Positions 35,081-43,691 of a stretch of 64,000 nt of DNA are shown here, piece after piece (the stretch's first letter is position 1; every line of letters starts with the position of its first letter). The notes beneath the pieces were generated by a model that was not told where the DNA came from, did no database searches, and was given only the letters and a program-made list of their open reading frames with translations. The position numbers were made by a program, and so were the translations under genes. This stretch comes from Dehalococcoidia bacterium (GTDB lineage: Bacteria > Chloroflexota > Dehalococcoidia > Lucifugimonadales > Lucifugimonadaceae), in assembly GCA_014239735.1 (NCBI GenBank), contig JAAZYI010000014.1, positions 84,069 through 148,068 of the forward strand. Direction: 5' to 3'.

Positions 35081-37007
35081 TGTTCCTGTTAATTGTTTCA
35101 ATATTATCTACGCCATCGATTGTTTCTATGATGGAGTAAATTTTATTCTGTTGCTCTAAACCGTTAGAGTCTACTGTAATTAAGATACTTTTTCCAGTAT
35201 CTATCTCATTTGTGGATATTGCAGTTATATTTAGCCCTTCATTTGATATTATATTTGCTACATCCCGAATCAAACCTACTCTATCAGCAGCATCTATTTT
35301 GATTGTGATGTTTTCAATTTGTTGGTTTAAAAAGCTGGATAATTTTTTTACAAGAGTAGGTGTATTAATAACACCTGACCCAACAAGTAATGCTAATTCA
35401 TCTAATGATTCATATGATAGCTCATTAGATAATTCTTCTAATGGAGTATTTATTTTTAGCCTATTAACTAATCTGTTAACTATATCTATACCTCTCTCAA
35501 TACTTAATGTTCTTTCTTCCTTTCTAAACCACTGTCTAATTTTAAACCTTGATTTATTTGTGCTCACATATCCTAGATCAGGGTTTAACCAATCAAGTTT
35601 TGGGCCTTGGTTTTTAGATTTGATTATTTCTACTGTATCTCCATTTGAAATAACTGAATTTAAGGGCATATTTTGCCCATTTATTAAAGCAGAGGAAGTG
35701 TTATTTCCTAGTTCTGTATGTACTTCATATGCAAAATCTATAGGAGTTGAGCCTTCAGGAATTGATTTTATATCCCCTGCTGGAGTATAGCAGTATATCC
35801 TCTCTTTAAGTACGTCAGTTTTAATTGAATCTATATAGTTTTCATCTTCAGGTAATTCGATTTGCCAATCAATTAAATTTCTAAACCAATTTAATTTATT
35901 CATGTATGCAGCGCCCAAATTGTCGGGCGTATCTTTGTATTGCCAGTGAGCCGCAATTCCTCTTTCTGCAATTTCATGCATCTCTTTGGTTCTTATTTGT
36001 ATTTCTACAGGGTAACTATCTAAGCACATGACCGTTGAATGGATAGACTGATACATACTTTCTTTAGGATTTGCTATATAGTCATCAAATTCACCAGGGA
36101 TAGGCCTCCATAATTCATGCAAAACTCCTAAAGAAGAATAACAATCTTGAACAGAATTAACGATTATTCTAACTGCAATTAGATCATGTATCTCGTCGAA
36201 TTTTTTACCTAAAATAGAATATTTCTCAATTTTTTTATATATGCTATATAAGTGCTTCGCCCTTCCTTCTATCACACAACTTATTGATGATTTAGTAAGA
36301 GCTTCTTCTAATAGCTTAGTTACTCTTTTTACATAATTTTCTCGTTGCTTTCTTTTTCCAGAAATTAGCGTCGCTATTTTTTTGTATGATTTGGGAAGTA
36401 GATATTTAAAAGATTCATCTTCTAATTTCCATTTAAATTCCCATATGCCGAGTCTATGAGCCAGAGGTGCAAAAATTTCCATAGTTTCTAAAGCTATTCT
36501 TGATTGAGATTTTTCATCTAAAGCAAATAAAGTTTGCATATTATGAAGCCTGTCAGCCAATTTTATTAATATAACTCTTGCATCTTCAGTAGTAGAAAGT
36601 AGAAGTTTTCTGATAGTAGCTGCTCTTGAAATATCTGAAGCATAATCTAGGCTAATATTTTCTTGCGTAGATGAAGTTATTTTTATAGTGGGAAGTTTAG
36701 TAACTCCATCAACTAAAATAGCGACTTCTTTTCCAAATTTATCCTCTAATTCTGCATATTCTACTTCACAGTCTTCTATAACATCATGCAATAATGCTGC
36801 TGAAATTGTAGACCAATCCATTTTCATTTCAGCAAGATAAATAGCTGTATTAATTGGATGTATTATATAAGGCTCTCCTGTTTTTCTTTTTTGACCCTTG
36901 TGGCTTTTAATAGCAAATTCGAGAGAGCGCACAATTCTTTTAATATCTTTACTGGATAGATATTTTTCAACTTCATTTATTAAATTTGTTTTGTCAGTTG
37001 AGACCAT
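35073..37007 (-). CDS. rel: Bifunctional (p)ppGpp synthetase/hydrolase (Rel/SpoT)
   Basis: Makes and degrades the starvation alarmone. The hydrolase HD domain shows PYIIHPINTA, LLHDVIEDCEV and KLADRLHNM. The synthetase domain has IHDLIAVRIIV, YQSIHSTV and VEIQIRTKEMHEIAERGIAAH. A TGS domain (IYCYTPAGDIKSIPEGSTPIDFAYE is its start) and a C-terminal ACT domain (IDAADRVGLIRDVANII) follow. At 644 residues it is about 80 shorter than typical, with a shortened region between TGS and ACT. It lies upstream of rpsT and lexA on the same strand. Confidence 0.93.
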   Translation of the reverse strand: MVSTDKTNLINEVEKYLSSKDIKRIVRSLEFAIKSHKGQKRKTGEPYIIHPINTAIYLAEMKMDWSTISAALLHDVIEDCEVEYAELEDKFGKEVAILVDGVTKLPTIKITSSTQENISLDYASDISRAATIRKLLLSTTEDARVILIKLADRLHNMQTLFALDEKSQSRIALETMEIFAPLAHRLGIWEFKWKLEDESFKYLLPKSYKKIATLISGKRKQRENYVKRVTKLLEEALTKSSISCVIEGRAKHLYSIYKKIEKYSILGKKFDEIHDLIAVRIIVNSVQDCYSSLGVLHELWRPIPGEFDDYIANPKESMYQSIHSTVMCLDSYPVEIQIRTKEMHEIAERGIAAHWQYKDTPDNLGAAYMNKLNWFRNLIDWQIELPEDENYIDSIKTDVLKERIYCYTPAGDIKSIPEGSTPIDFAYEVHTELGNNTSSALINGQNMPLNSVISNGDTVEIIKSKNQGPKLDWLNPDLGYVSTNKSRFKIRQWFRKEERTLSIERGIDIVNRLVNRLKINTPLEELSNELSYESLDELALLVGSGVINTPTLVKKLSSFLNQQIENITIKIDAADRVGLIRDVANIISNEGLNITAISTNEIDTGKSILITVDSNGLEQQNKIYSIIETIDGVDNIETINRNNA

Positions 37008-37047
37008 TATTAGATTTTCAACTACTTTTTCAAGTATTACAAGGTAA

Positions 37048-37890
37048 TTAATCTAGTGATGGTTTTCCTGGGAATGGTAATACTGACGAGAATTTACCAA
37101 TTAGATCTAAAAATTCTTTTGGGAATATATATGTCTTTCCTGTTTTGTCTTCTATTATTCCATTAGGAGATCCGTCACTACATATCACATGAATTACAAT
37201 ACTTTCATTTTTTAATTTAAATTCTAATTTATATAAAAATTGACATTCTTCTTCGTAATTTTGTTTTAATGGGACATTAATAGTCTTAATTAATTCGTCT
37301 ATTTCATTTTTATCTAATATTTTTAGATCTTCATATACTCCACTTTTAAGTCTTTTTATTATAATTTCTTTTGAGTTGCTTAGATTCAAAGATTCAACCA
37401 AATTTTCTGTACCTTCCCAGCTTATAGTGGAACAGTTTACATAATATGAGCCATCTGAATTTGAATGGATTTCATATTTTTTATCATCTATATTAAAAAT
37501 GATTATCCAGCCTGTTGTTACGACTTGGGCATATAGTTCTCCTGGTTTTGGACATTCTAAGCTTGAATCAGAGAAAGTATATTCTCTATATGAATCTATC
37601 TGAATATCTTGAGGGGGAACATTCATCTCATTTGATAGTTCAGCCATAAATAAGCCTCCAAAACTTGGAATTTGAGGTGTGGGAGTCGGAACAGGAGTCG
37701 GAGTAGGAGTCGGTGTTTTTATAACCTTGATTTCTGGAACAGGAGTCGGAGTAGCAAATTCTGGGTTTATTACTGGCAAGTTTTCATTTTCTTCGCTTGG
37801 GAATGCCTGCAGCAGAATTAAAGATATGATTGCAACAGAAGCTGATAAGACAATGACTGCTCCAGTAATTTTAAGTAGAGTTTTATTCAT
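37048..37890 (-). CDS. Membrane-anchored protein with Thr-Pro repeat linker, unknown function
   Basis: I do not recognise the family. One N-terminal membrane helix (about residues 9-30) is followed by a Pro/Thr linker (about 46-76, including TPTPTPTPVPTPTP), then a soluble domain of about 200 residues, outside the cell by orientation. Two conserved-looking cysteine-containing motifs, SLECPKPGELYAQVV and YYVNCSTISW, resemble small secreted Chloroflexota domains, but I assign no activity. The linker DNA is a GGAGTC-type tandem repeat on the plus strand. No binding motif is visible. Confidence 0.75.
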   Translation of the reverse strand: MNKTLLKITGAVIVLSASVAIISLILLQAFPSEENENLPVINPEFATPTPVPEIKVIKTPTPTPTPVPTPTPQIPSFGGLFMAELSNEMNVPPQDIQIDSYREYTFSDSSLECPKPGELYAQVVTTGWIIIFNIDDKKYEIHSNSDGSYYVNCSTISWEGTENLVESLNLSNSKEIIIKRLKSGVYEDLKILDKNEIDELIKTINVPLKQNYEEECQFLYKLEFKLKNESIVIHVICSDGSPNGIIEDKTGKTYIFPKEFLDLIGKFSSVLPFPGKPSLD

Positions 37891-37896
37891 GTATTA

Positions 37897-37902
37897 ATTA
37901 TA
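37897..37902 (-). promoter_or_regulatory. Possible -10 element for the Thr-Pro linker protein gene
   Basis: A perfect TATAAT on the minus strand ends six bases before the ATG, with no ribosome site between, which suggests leaderless mRNA. No clear -35 hexamer was found. Confidence 0.35.
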
Positions 37903-37941
37903 GTTCAAAATCAAAATCAGTTCTTAAGACTTTTAGAAATA

Positions 37942-38403
37942 TCAATTATTCTTTTTACTATCTTTCTTTGTTGGAACCCTAAAGCTCACATAATAAAATC
38001 CTATTGCTCCAACTATTACTACAATTATTTTTATAATGTTATTAGGTATAGCGATTGGAGAGAAAGGTAATATGGCGAGTAATATAAAAATTGTCATCAT
38101 GGAAAGAGCAATAATTTTTGCTCTCTGAGGCATACCTTTGCCTTCTCTAAAATCTTTTATATATTTCCCAAATGTTTTATTTTTTATAAGCCAGTTATAT
38201 AATTTTTCTGAGGACCTGATATAGCAAGCGGCAGCTAGAATTAAAAAAACAGTGGTAGGAAGGCCAGGCACAAATATTCCAATAGTTCCTATACCCACAA
38301 ACAAACTGCCTAATAAAATCCAAAATATTCTAATAATTAAGAACCTACTTTTTTTCATTTCATGTGCAGAATTATTATCTTGCAATATTATTTTCCTTTT
38401 CAT
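37942..38403 (-). CDS. DUF454/YbaN family membrane protein
   Basis: Small inner-membrane protein of unknown role. FWILLGSLFVGIGTIGIFVPGLPTT is the family hallmark, as is FRSSEKLYNW-like YIRSSEKLYNWL and KTFGKYIKDFREGKGMP. Three or four hydrophobic segments. The chosen ATG at 38403 overlaps the ferrochelatase remnant by 29 bases; a later ATG at 38358 would avoid this. Up to 153 residues. In some bacteria DUF454 genes lie next to heme-uptake genes, which fits loosely with the neighbour here. Confidence 0.82.
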   Translation of the reverse strand: MKRKIILQDNNSAHEMKKSRFLIIRIFWILLGSLFVGIGTIGIFVPGLPTTVFLILAAACYIRSSEKLYNWLIKNKTFGKYIKDFREGKGMPQRAKIIALSMMTIFILLAILPFSPIAIPNNIIKIIVVIVGAIGFYYVSFRVPTKKDSKKNN

Positions 38404-38704
38404 AGAGGTAATTAGCGAAGCCTCTTACCCACTCTTCGTCGTCATTTAAACTTGGAATTAATTTTACCTGTTCTCCACTGAATTCTTTAAAAATTTCATC
38501 GTTCTCTTCTGCAATCTCTTCTAGCGTTTCTAAGCAATCAGAGGTAAAAGATGGACAAGCAACAGATACTTTTTTAATTCCTTTTTTAGCCAGATTCTCC
38601 AGCACATCAATAATATTTGGTTCAATCCATTTATCTGGCCCAAAAGTGCTTTGATATACAACTTGAAACGGTTTATATGGGTTAATCATTTCAGCCACTT
38701 TCAT
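38375..38704 (-). pseudogene. hemH: Ferrochelatase C-terminal fragment (5'-truncated)
   Basis: The 109 residues match only the last third of ferrochelatase, the enzyme that inserts iron into protoporphyrin. QSTFGPDKWIEP and ACPSFTSDCLETLEEI, with the conserved Glu, are strong family motifs, as is IPSLNDDEEWV. The N-terminal two thirds, including the catalytic His motif, are missing: reading upstream in frame meets a stop after about 20 codons with no start codon and no similarity. The kept part has no frameshifts, so it is either a young remnant or a short protein still under selection. It lies beside the iron transporter on the other strand. Confidence 0.7.
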
Positions 38705-39000
38705 AATTTGTTTTAGACAGTGAGATTTATAGCATAATTCATTATTTTTTCACAGCAATTTTCAATTTTTTGACAATGTTTTCCAGACGGGTCTGCTTTT
38801 TTTAATAACCTAGTTTTGAAATGTATATCATCTTTTATAATTTTTTGCTTTTATATATTTTTTTGTAAATGGAATTTAACAGAAAATTAACATAATCTTG
38901 ACTATTTTAGTAGAAATATACTTGACTTATTTAATCAAGTTTAATAAAAAGTATATCAAATTAGTCAGAAATAATATTAGAGAAGAAAAGGTGTTGGGCC
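38705..39000. other. Gene-free A/T-rich stretch upstream of the iron transporter
   Basis: 296 bp between the ferrochelatase fragment and fbpA, the largest gap in the window. I see no ferrochelatase remnant in it. It contains two CTTGACT copies 24 bp apart (38897 and 38921), the second forming a CTTGA-N9-TCAAG inverted repeat (38921-38939). This could be an iron-regulator site. No hexamer pair with good spacing could be defined. Confidence 0.4.
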
Positions 39001-40065
39001 ATGAAAAATTTAATTATAAGCATAGCAATTGCTACTATGGCACTTTTTGCTATAGCTTGCGGATCTACAGAGACAGAAATTGAAGTTATCAAAGAAATTG
39101 AAATTACCAAAGAAATTGAAGTTCCAGTAGCTCCAAAGTCTTTGGTAATTTATTCTGGTAGAAAAGAATCTTTAGTTGGTCCAATTATCACTCAATTCTC
39201 AGAAGCTACTGGAATCCCAGTAGAAGTTAAATATGGAAAGACATCCGCGATAGCGGCTACATTATTGGAAGAGGGGGGTAAGACCCCTGCTGATGTATTC
39301 TTTGCACAAGATCCAGGAGGATTAGGTGCAGTTGAATCAATGTTAGCAACTCTACCTGCAAATATTACAGATCTAGTTCCTGCTTGGGCAGATTCTCCTG
39401 ATCGTAAATGGACAGGTATCTCTGGAAGAGCGAGGGTGGTAGTGTACAACACGGATGCAATTAGTGACCCTGCCACTCAGCTCCCTGATAACATTTACGA
39501 TTTTATTGATCCTAAATGGAAGGGAAAGATTGGTTGGCCTCCGACTAATAGCTCTTTTCACGCTATGGTTACTGGAATGAGGCAGATATGGGGAGAAGAA
39601 AAGACAAGAACTTGGCTTGAAGGAATAGTTGCAAATGGAGCCAATGTTTATGCTAAAAATACTCCAACAGTTGAGGCTGCAGGAGCTGGTGAAATTGAAG
39701 TAGGGTTTGTTAATCACTATTATTTGCACAGATTCATTGCAGCTAATACAGAAAGCTTTAAAGCTAGAAACTACTTCTTGCCTTCAGGAGGCCCAGGTTC
39801 AGTTGTTCTAGTTGCAGGAGCAGGAGTATTGCAAGAATCTGATAACAAAGATGGCGCAGAAGCATTTATTAGATTTATGCTTTCTAAGCCAGCCCAGGCT
39901 TACTTTGCAAATGAAACTTATGAGTATCCTCTTGTAGAAGGTGTTAAGAAGAACCATCTTTTACCAGATTTAGATACTTTGAATCTTCCTGATATCGATA
40001 TATCTGATTTAGGAGATATTGCTGCTACTCAGAAGTTATTACAGGAAACTGGAGCACTTCCTTAA
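39001..40065 (+). CDS. fbpA: Ferric-iron ABC transporter substrate-binding lipoprotein
   Basis: Captures iron outside the membrane and delivers it to the FbpBC importer. Lipoprotein signal with the lipidated Cys20 in LFAIACGS, then a charged repeat (residues 24-40, EIEVIKEIEITKEIEV) probably acting as a stalk. The mature fold begins LVIYSGRKESLVGP and continues with PADVFFAQDPGGLG, typical of the SBP family of FbpA/FutA. YYLHRF and similar Tyr-rich segments would hold iron. It has 354 residues. An iron-type substrate is inferred from family and the hemH neighbour; thiamine or other anions are less likely. Confidence 0.87.
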   Translation: MKNLIISIAIATMALFAIACGSTETEIEVIKEIEITKEIEVPVAPKSLVIYSGRKESLVGPIITQFSEATGIPVEVKYGKTSAIAATLLEEGGKTPADVFFAQDPGGLGAVESMLATLPANITDLVPAWADSPDRKWTGISGRARVVVYNTDAISDPATQLPDNIYDFIDPKWKGKIGWPPTNSSFHAMVTGMRQIWGEEKTRTWLEGIVANGANVYAKNTPTVEAAGAGEIEVGFVNHYYLHRFIAANTESFKARNYFLPSGGPGSVVLVAGAGVLQESDNKDGAEAFIRFMLSKPAQAYFANETYEYPLVEGVKKNHLLPDLDTLNLPDIDISDLGDIAATQKLLQETGALP

Positions 40066-40104
40066 GCAGAAATTTAGGTAACATTTTGTTTCTTCATTAA
40101 AATA

Positions 40105-40135
40105 GGGAGAGAATTAACGTTCTCTCCCTTTTTTT
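40105..40135 (+). terminator. Rho-independent terminator between fbpA and fbpB
   Basis: A perfect 9 bp stem GGGAGAGAA/TTCTCTCCC around the loop TTAACG, followed by seven T. It lies 39 bp after the fbpA stop and just before the permease gene, so it probably lowers permease and ATPase expression relative to the binding protein. Confidence 0.9.
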
Positions 40136-40141
40136 ATATAC

Positions 40142-41746
40142 TTGACCAACATGATTAAGTTTAGAAATATTAATATAAATTATTATTGGCTTTCAACTCT
40201 CTCTACAATAATAGTTTCAGCAGTTTCTATTCCTATTATTTATTTGGTTTTTAGAGCTGTTAATGCTGAAAACTTTGCTGAACTTTTATTTAGAGAGAGA
40301 GTTTTACTAATTATTATTAGATCAATTGCTTTAATTGTATTCGTAACCTTTTTTTCAGTAGCAATATCATATTTACTATGTCATTTTTTAATAAAAACAA
40401 ATGTGCCTTTTAAGAAATTCTTAACAGTGTTTTGCTGCCTTCCAATTGTTATACCTAGTTATGTTTATGGAATGGTTTTTGTAGATTTATTGGGCCCCAA
40501 AGGTAGGATTCATAAGATTTTAAGCAGTGCAAATATAACAGATTATTTCCCAGATTTATATGGATTTTGGGGAGCTGCGATTGTGCTAACTTTTTTATCT
40601 TACCCGTATGTTTTTTTACCTTTGAGGGCAGCTATGCTTAGATTAGATAATTCTTTTGAAGATGCATCTAGAAGTTTAGGAAGGGGTAGATTAAAGACTT
40701 TCTTCTATATTTCTCTTCCTCTTTTATTCCCAGCGATTAGATCAGGAGGTATTTTGGTTGCTTTATATACTCTAAGTGATTTTGGGGCAGTTGCACTATT
40801 AAGATACGAAACTTTTACTTGGGCTATCATGACGCAATATGAAGTTGGATTTAATAGAATTGCCGCAGCCATCCTATCATTAGTATTAGTAATCATTGCA
40901 ATTTCATTGTTAGGATTTGATACTTTGTTTAGCGGGCCAAAAAATTATCATTCTTCTTCTTCTTCTAATAGATTTATAAATATTGATAGGTTGGATTATA
41001 AAAGATGGATCGTATTTTTAGGGATATGTATAGTTCCTTTTGTAGGAGTAATAATCCCAGTTGGGGGGTTGCTATATTGGCTATTAAGAGGATTATTTAT
41101 TGGAGAAGTTTATAGTTTTAATTTAAGCTTTGGAACAATATTCAACTCACTATATGTTGCTGCTTTAGCGTCTTTTTTTACTTTAATAATTGCTATGCCC
41201 ATTGCTTTTTTTGCCGTAAAGCACAAAGGAAAATTTAGTATCTTATTGGAAAAAATCTCTTACATTGGATTTGGTTTACCGGCTATAGTTGTGGCATTAT
41301 CTCTAGTATACTTTTCAATAAATTTTGCTTTTCCAATTTATCAAACTATTTTTGTTCTTACTTTTGGATACGGAGTGCTATTTTTACCAGTAGCTGTAAG
41401 TGCGATAAAAACTACTTTAATGCAGGTTAATGAAAACCTAGAGGATGCATCAAGAGGCCTTGGAATAGGGTATTGGCTTACTCTATGGAGAATAACTATT
41501 CCTTTAATAATGCCAAGTATTTTGGCTGGCGGATTATTAGTCTTTTTGCTTACATTAAAAGAATTGCCATTAACTATGATTCTGGCGCCCCTTAATTTTG
41601 ATAGCCTCGCATTGAAAGTTTGGGATTATGCATCAGAGGCATTTTTTGCGGAAGCAGCACTTCCAGCATTGATTTTGATATTATTATCAGGTCCTGCTTC
41701 TGCATATTTGGTTTTAAAGAGAAATGACATAGAAACGAGCAATTAA
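40142..41746 (+). CDS. fbpB: Ferric-iron ABC transporter permease (fused double domain)
   Basis: Membrane channel subunit with about 12 hydrophobic segments, two BPD_transp_1 domains in one chain as in FbpB/SfuB. The two EAA coupling loops are EDASRSLGRGRLKTFFYISLP and EDASRGLGIGYWLTLWRITIP, each contacting the ATPase. It has 534 residues. TTG at 40142 and ATG at 40151 are both possible starts; the ATG removes three residues. Follows the intergenic terminator; its stop is base-to-base with fbpC. Confidence 0.9.
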   Translation: MTNMIKFRNININYYWLSTLSTIIVSAVSIPIIYLVFRAVNAENFAELLFRERVLLIIIRSIALIVFVTFFSVAISYLLCHFLIKTNVPFKKFLTVFCCLPIVIPSYVYGMVFVDLLGPKGRIHKILSSANITDYFPDLYGFWGAAIVLTFLSYPYVFLPLRAAMLRLDNSFEDASRSLGRGRLKTFFYISLPLLFPAIRSGGILVALYTLSDFGAVALLRYETFTWAIMTQYEVGFNRIAAAILSLVLVIIAISLLGFDTLFSGPKNYHSSSSSNRFINIDRLDYKRWIVFLGICIVPFVGVIIPVGGLLYWLLRGLFIGEVYSFNLSFGTIFNSLYVAALASFFTLIIAMPIAFFAVKHKGKFSILLEKISYIGFGLPAIVVALSLVYFSINFAFPIYQTIFVLTFGYGVLFLPVAVSAIKTTLMQVNENLEDASRGLGIGYWLTLWRITIPLIMPSILAGGLLVFLLTLKELPLTMILAPLNFDSLALKVWDYASEAFFAEAALPALILILLSGPASAYLVLKRNDIETSN

Positions 41747-42430
41747 ATGTATTCTGATATTAAAGAGAAGACTACAAATTATGGCCGTATTCAATTAGAA
41801 GAGGTCAGTACTTCATTTAATGATGCTAAGATACTTGATGAATTTTCATTAATTGTGGAGCCTGGGCAATTTGTTTCTATTCTCGGTACTAGCGGAATAG
41901 GAAAGACAACTTTACTCAGAGCTATATCTGGTTTTAAGAGAATTTCAAGTGGATACTTAAGAATTAATGGTCAACTGGCATCTTCAAATTTTTTACACAT
42001 ACCTCCTGAGAAAAGAAATTTAGGGTTTGTATTCCAAGACTATGCCTTATTTCCTCATTTAAATGTGTTTGAGAATATTGGGTATGGAATCAGTAAAAAA
42101 TATGATTACAGAAATACTAGAGTGGAAGAATTAATAAATATTCTAGATCTTTCCTCCCATGTGAAGAAATTTCCTAGTCAACTATCTGGCGGTCAGCAGC
42201 AAAGAGTTGCAATTGGAAGAGCTATGGCTATTAATCCCTCTGCTATTTTAATGGATGAACCTTTTTCTAATTTAGATTTTAGTTTAAAAAAATCTTTATC
42301 TTCTGAAATAAAGAAAATAATTAATAAATCAGGCACGTCTACAATAATGGTTACTCATGATGAGAATGAAGCAGAGAGATTATCTGATAAATGTTATCTA
42401 ATGGAGAATGGAAAGCTAAAAGATCTTTAA
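41747..42430 (+). CDS. fbpC: Ferric-iron ABC transporter ATP-binding protein (short form)
   Basis: ATPase subunit driving iron uptake. Walker A GTSGIGKT (47-54), Q-loop VFQDYALFPHL, signature LSGGQQQRVAIGRA (146-159), Walker B ILMDEP (167-172) and switch MVTHDENEA are intact. At 227 residues it ends after the nucleotide-binding domain, lacking the TOBE regulatory domain of typical FbpC (about 350 residues), so regulation through that domain is absent. It starts directly after fbpB. Its 3' end overlaps the convergent MFS gene by four bases. Confidence 0.9.
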   Translation: MYSDIKEKTTNYGRIQLEEVSTSFNDAKILDEFSLIVEPGQFVSILGTSGIGKTTLLRAISGFKRISSGYLRINGQLASSNFLHIPPEKRNLGFVFQDYALFPHLNVFENIGYGISKKYDYRNTRVEELINILDLSSHVKKFPSQLSGGQQQRVAIGRAMAINPSAILMDEPFSNLDFSLKKSLSSEIKKIINKSGTSTIMVTHDENEAERLSDKCYLMENGKLKDL

Positions 42431-43686
42431 GACCTTTCAGTTTTTATAGACAAAATTATTGGTATAGCAATAAAAACTAATAAGGACCCTATAGCAAAAG
42501 AAATTCTGTAAGTTTCATATAAATCGTAAATTAAACCGCCTAATATAGGAGTAATTGCTGAAAATATGCCCCCAAGGGTACTCATCAATCCAACAGCAGT
42601 TCCATAATTTTTTCTGCCAAAAAAATCTCCTATCATCGAAAGTCTTAATGGAATTGATGCTCCAAATCCTCCTCCCCAGCAAAGTGCAAATATTATAATT
42701 AATACATTGGTATTTATAATTATCCCGAATACCTCTTGTTCTATAATGCTCAATGAGAGTGATCCAATACCTAGAAATAGAAAAGCAATGGACATTAAAT
42801 ATTTTGGATTAATTTTATTACTAGAAAACCCAACCATTAGCCTGCTTGATACATCTGCAAATGCAATAATAGCTATAGAAAATCCTGCTAAAGAAAGAGA
42901 TACATTGAAGCTGGTTAATGCAGGAATATGGAGCAAGCCTAAAGCAAATAGACCTTGAGTTAAGCTCGTAGCTATTGCAAATTTCCAAAAAGTAATTGAT
43001 TTTAAAATCTCTTTTACGGACTTATCATTATTTTTTTTAATACCTTTAGATAACTCATGATCCTCTTCGCTTTCAACTTCTCCATCTGGCAGCAAGCCAT
43101 AATCTTCAGGAGATGACCTCATAATTAATGTAGCAGGAAACCCAATAACCCAAAAACCAATTCCTGCAAAAATAATTACAGGTCTCCACCCATAATTGCT
43201 AATTAATATTACTAATAACGGAACTAATAATCCTCCTATTCCTGAAGCAGACATCATTAATGAAAGAGCTAGTTTTCTTTTTTTAACAAACCAATTTCCA
43301 ACAGTTGCCACTAAAACTATAAAAGTCCCAAATGACATGCCTATTGTTAATAAAGATATGCAAAGATAAAAATGCCAAAGCTTTGAAATGAATCCCATTA
43401 GGACAAAACTTAGTCCGGTAGTAAAAATACCAAATGCCATAACTCTTTTTATTCCAAATTTATTTAGAATGATGCCAACAAAAGGAGATATCATACCTCC
43501 TTCAGACCTTTGTAGCGACATACCTGCAGCAGTTAAAGCTCTGCTCCAACCCATAGATTCGACAATTGGATCAAAAAAAGCTGTAAATCCTCTCCAGAAA
43601 ACTGTAGAGGCATATCCTTGAACTAATGCTCCTGCACCTACTATCTTCCATCCATAGAAAAATTTATTTTTCTTGCTAGACGTAAT
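42427..43686 (-). CDS. Major facilitator superfamily transporter (OFA/monocarboxylate-like), non-canonical start
   Basis: Membrane transporter with about 12 hydrophobic segments. The first ATG in frame (43554) lies inside the first helix region, yet the 44 preceding codons continue a clear MFS N-terminus (FFYGWKIVGAGALVQGY, then TAFFDP). Between the upstream stop and this region there is no ATG, GTG or TTG. I therefore extend the gene to an ATT at 43686 (or ACG at 43683), just after AGGGGG, a possible ribosome site, and five bases after the fabI stop. The length becomes about 419 residues, normal for the family. Substrate probably a small carboxylate; unproven. Start uncertain. Confidence 0.7.
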   Translation of the reverse strand: MTSSKKNKFFYGWKIVGAGALVQGYASTVFWRGFTAFFDPIVESMGWSRALTAAGMSLQRSEGGMISPFVGIILNKFGIKRVMAFGIFTTGLSFVLMGFISKLWHFYLCISLLTIGMSFGTFIVLVATVGNWFVKKRKLALSLMMSASGIGGLLVPLLVILISNYGWRPVIIFAGIGFWVIGFPATLIMRSSPEDYGLLPDGEVESEEDHELSKGIKKNNDKSVKEILKSITFWKFAIATSLTQGLFALGLLHIPALTSFNVSLSLAGFSIAIIAFADVSSRLMVGFSSNKINPKYLMSIAFLFLGIGSLSLSIIEQEVFGIIINTNVLIIIFALCWGGGFGASIPLRLSMIGDFFGRKNYGTAVGLMSTLGGIFSAITPILGGLIYDLYETYRISFAIGSLLVFIAIPIILSIKTERS

Positions 43687-43691
43687 TCCCC

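Noticed and set aside
35212..35790. 192-codon open frame on the plus strand
   Set aside because: It lies antisense to the conserved rel gene and its translation shows no family motif; it mirrors the codon use of rel.
37679..37760. Short tandem GGAGTC-type repeats that look like a repeat array
   Set aside because: They encode the Thr-Pro linker of a protein on the minus strand; no CRISPR-like spacing.
38898..38922. TTGACT and TATACT upstream of fbpA as a promoter pair
   Set aside because: The spacing is only 13 bp, too short for a standard promoter.
38898..39083. 61-codon plus-strand open frame upstream of and overlapping fbpA
   Set aside because: It overlaps the fbpA lipoprotein signal in another frame and reads as random sequence from A/T-rich DNA.
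42415..42440. Short inverted repeat at the fbpC/MFS junction as terminator
   Set aside because: The stem is short and has no T-run; the genes overlap here.
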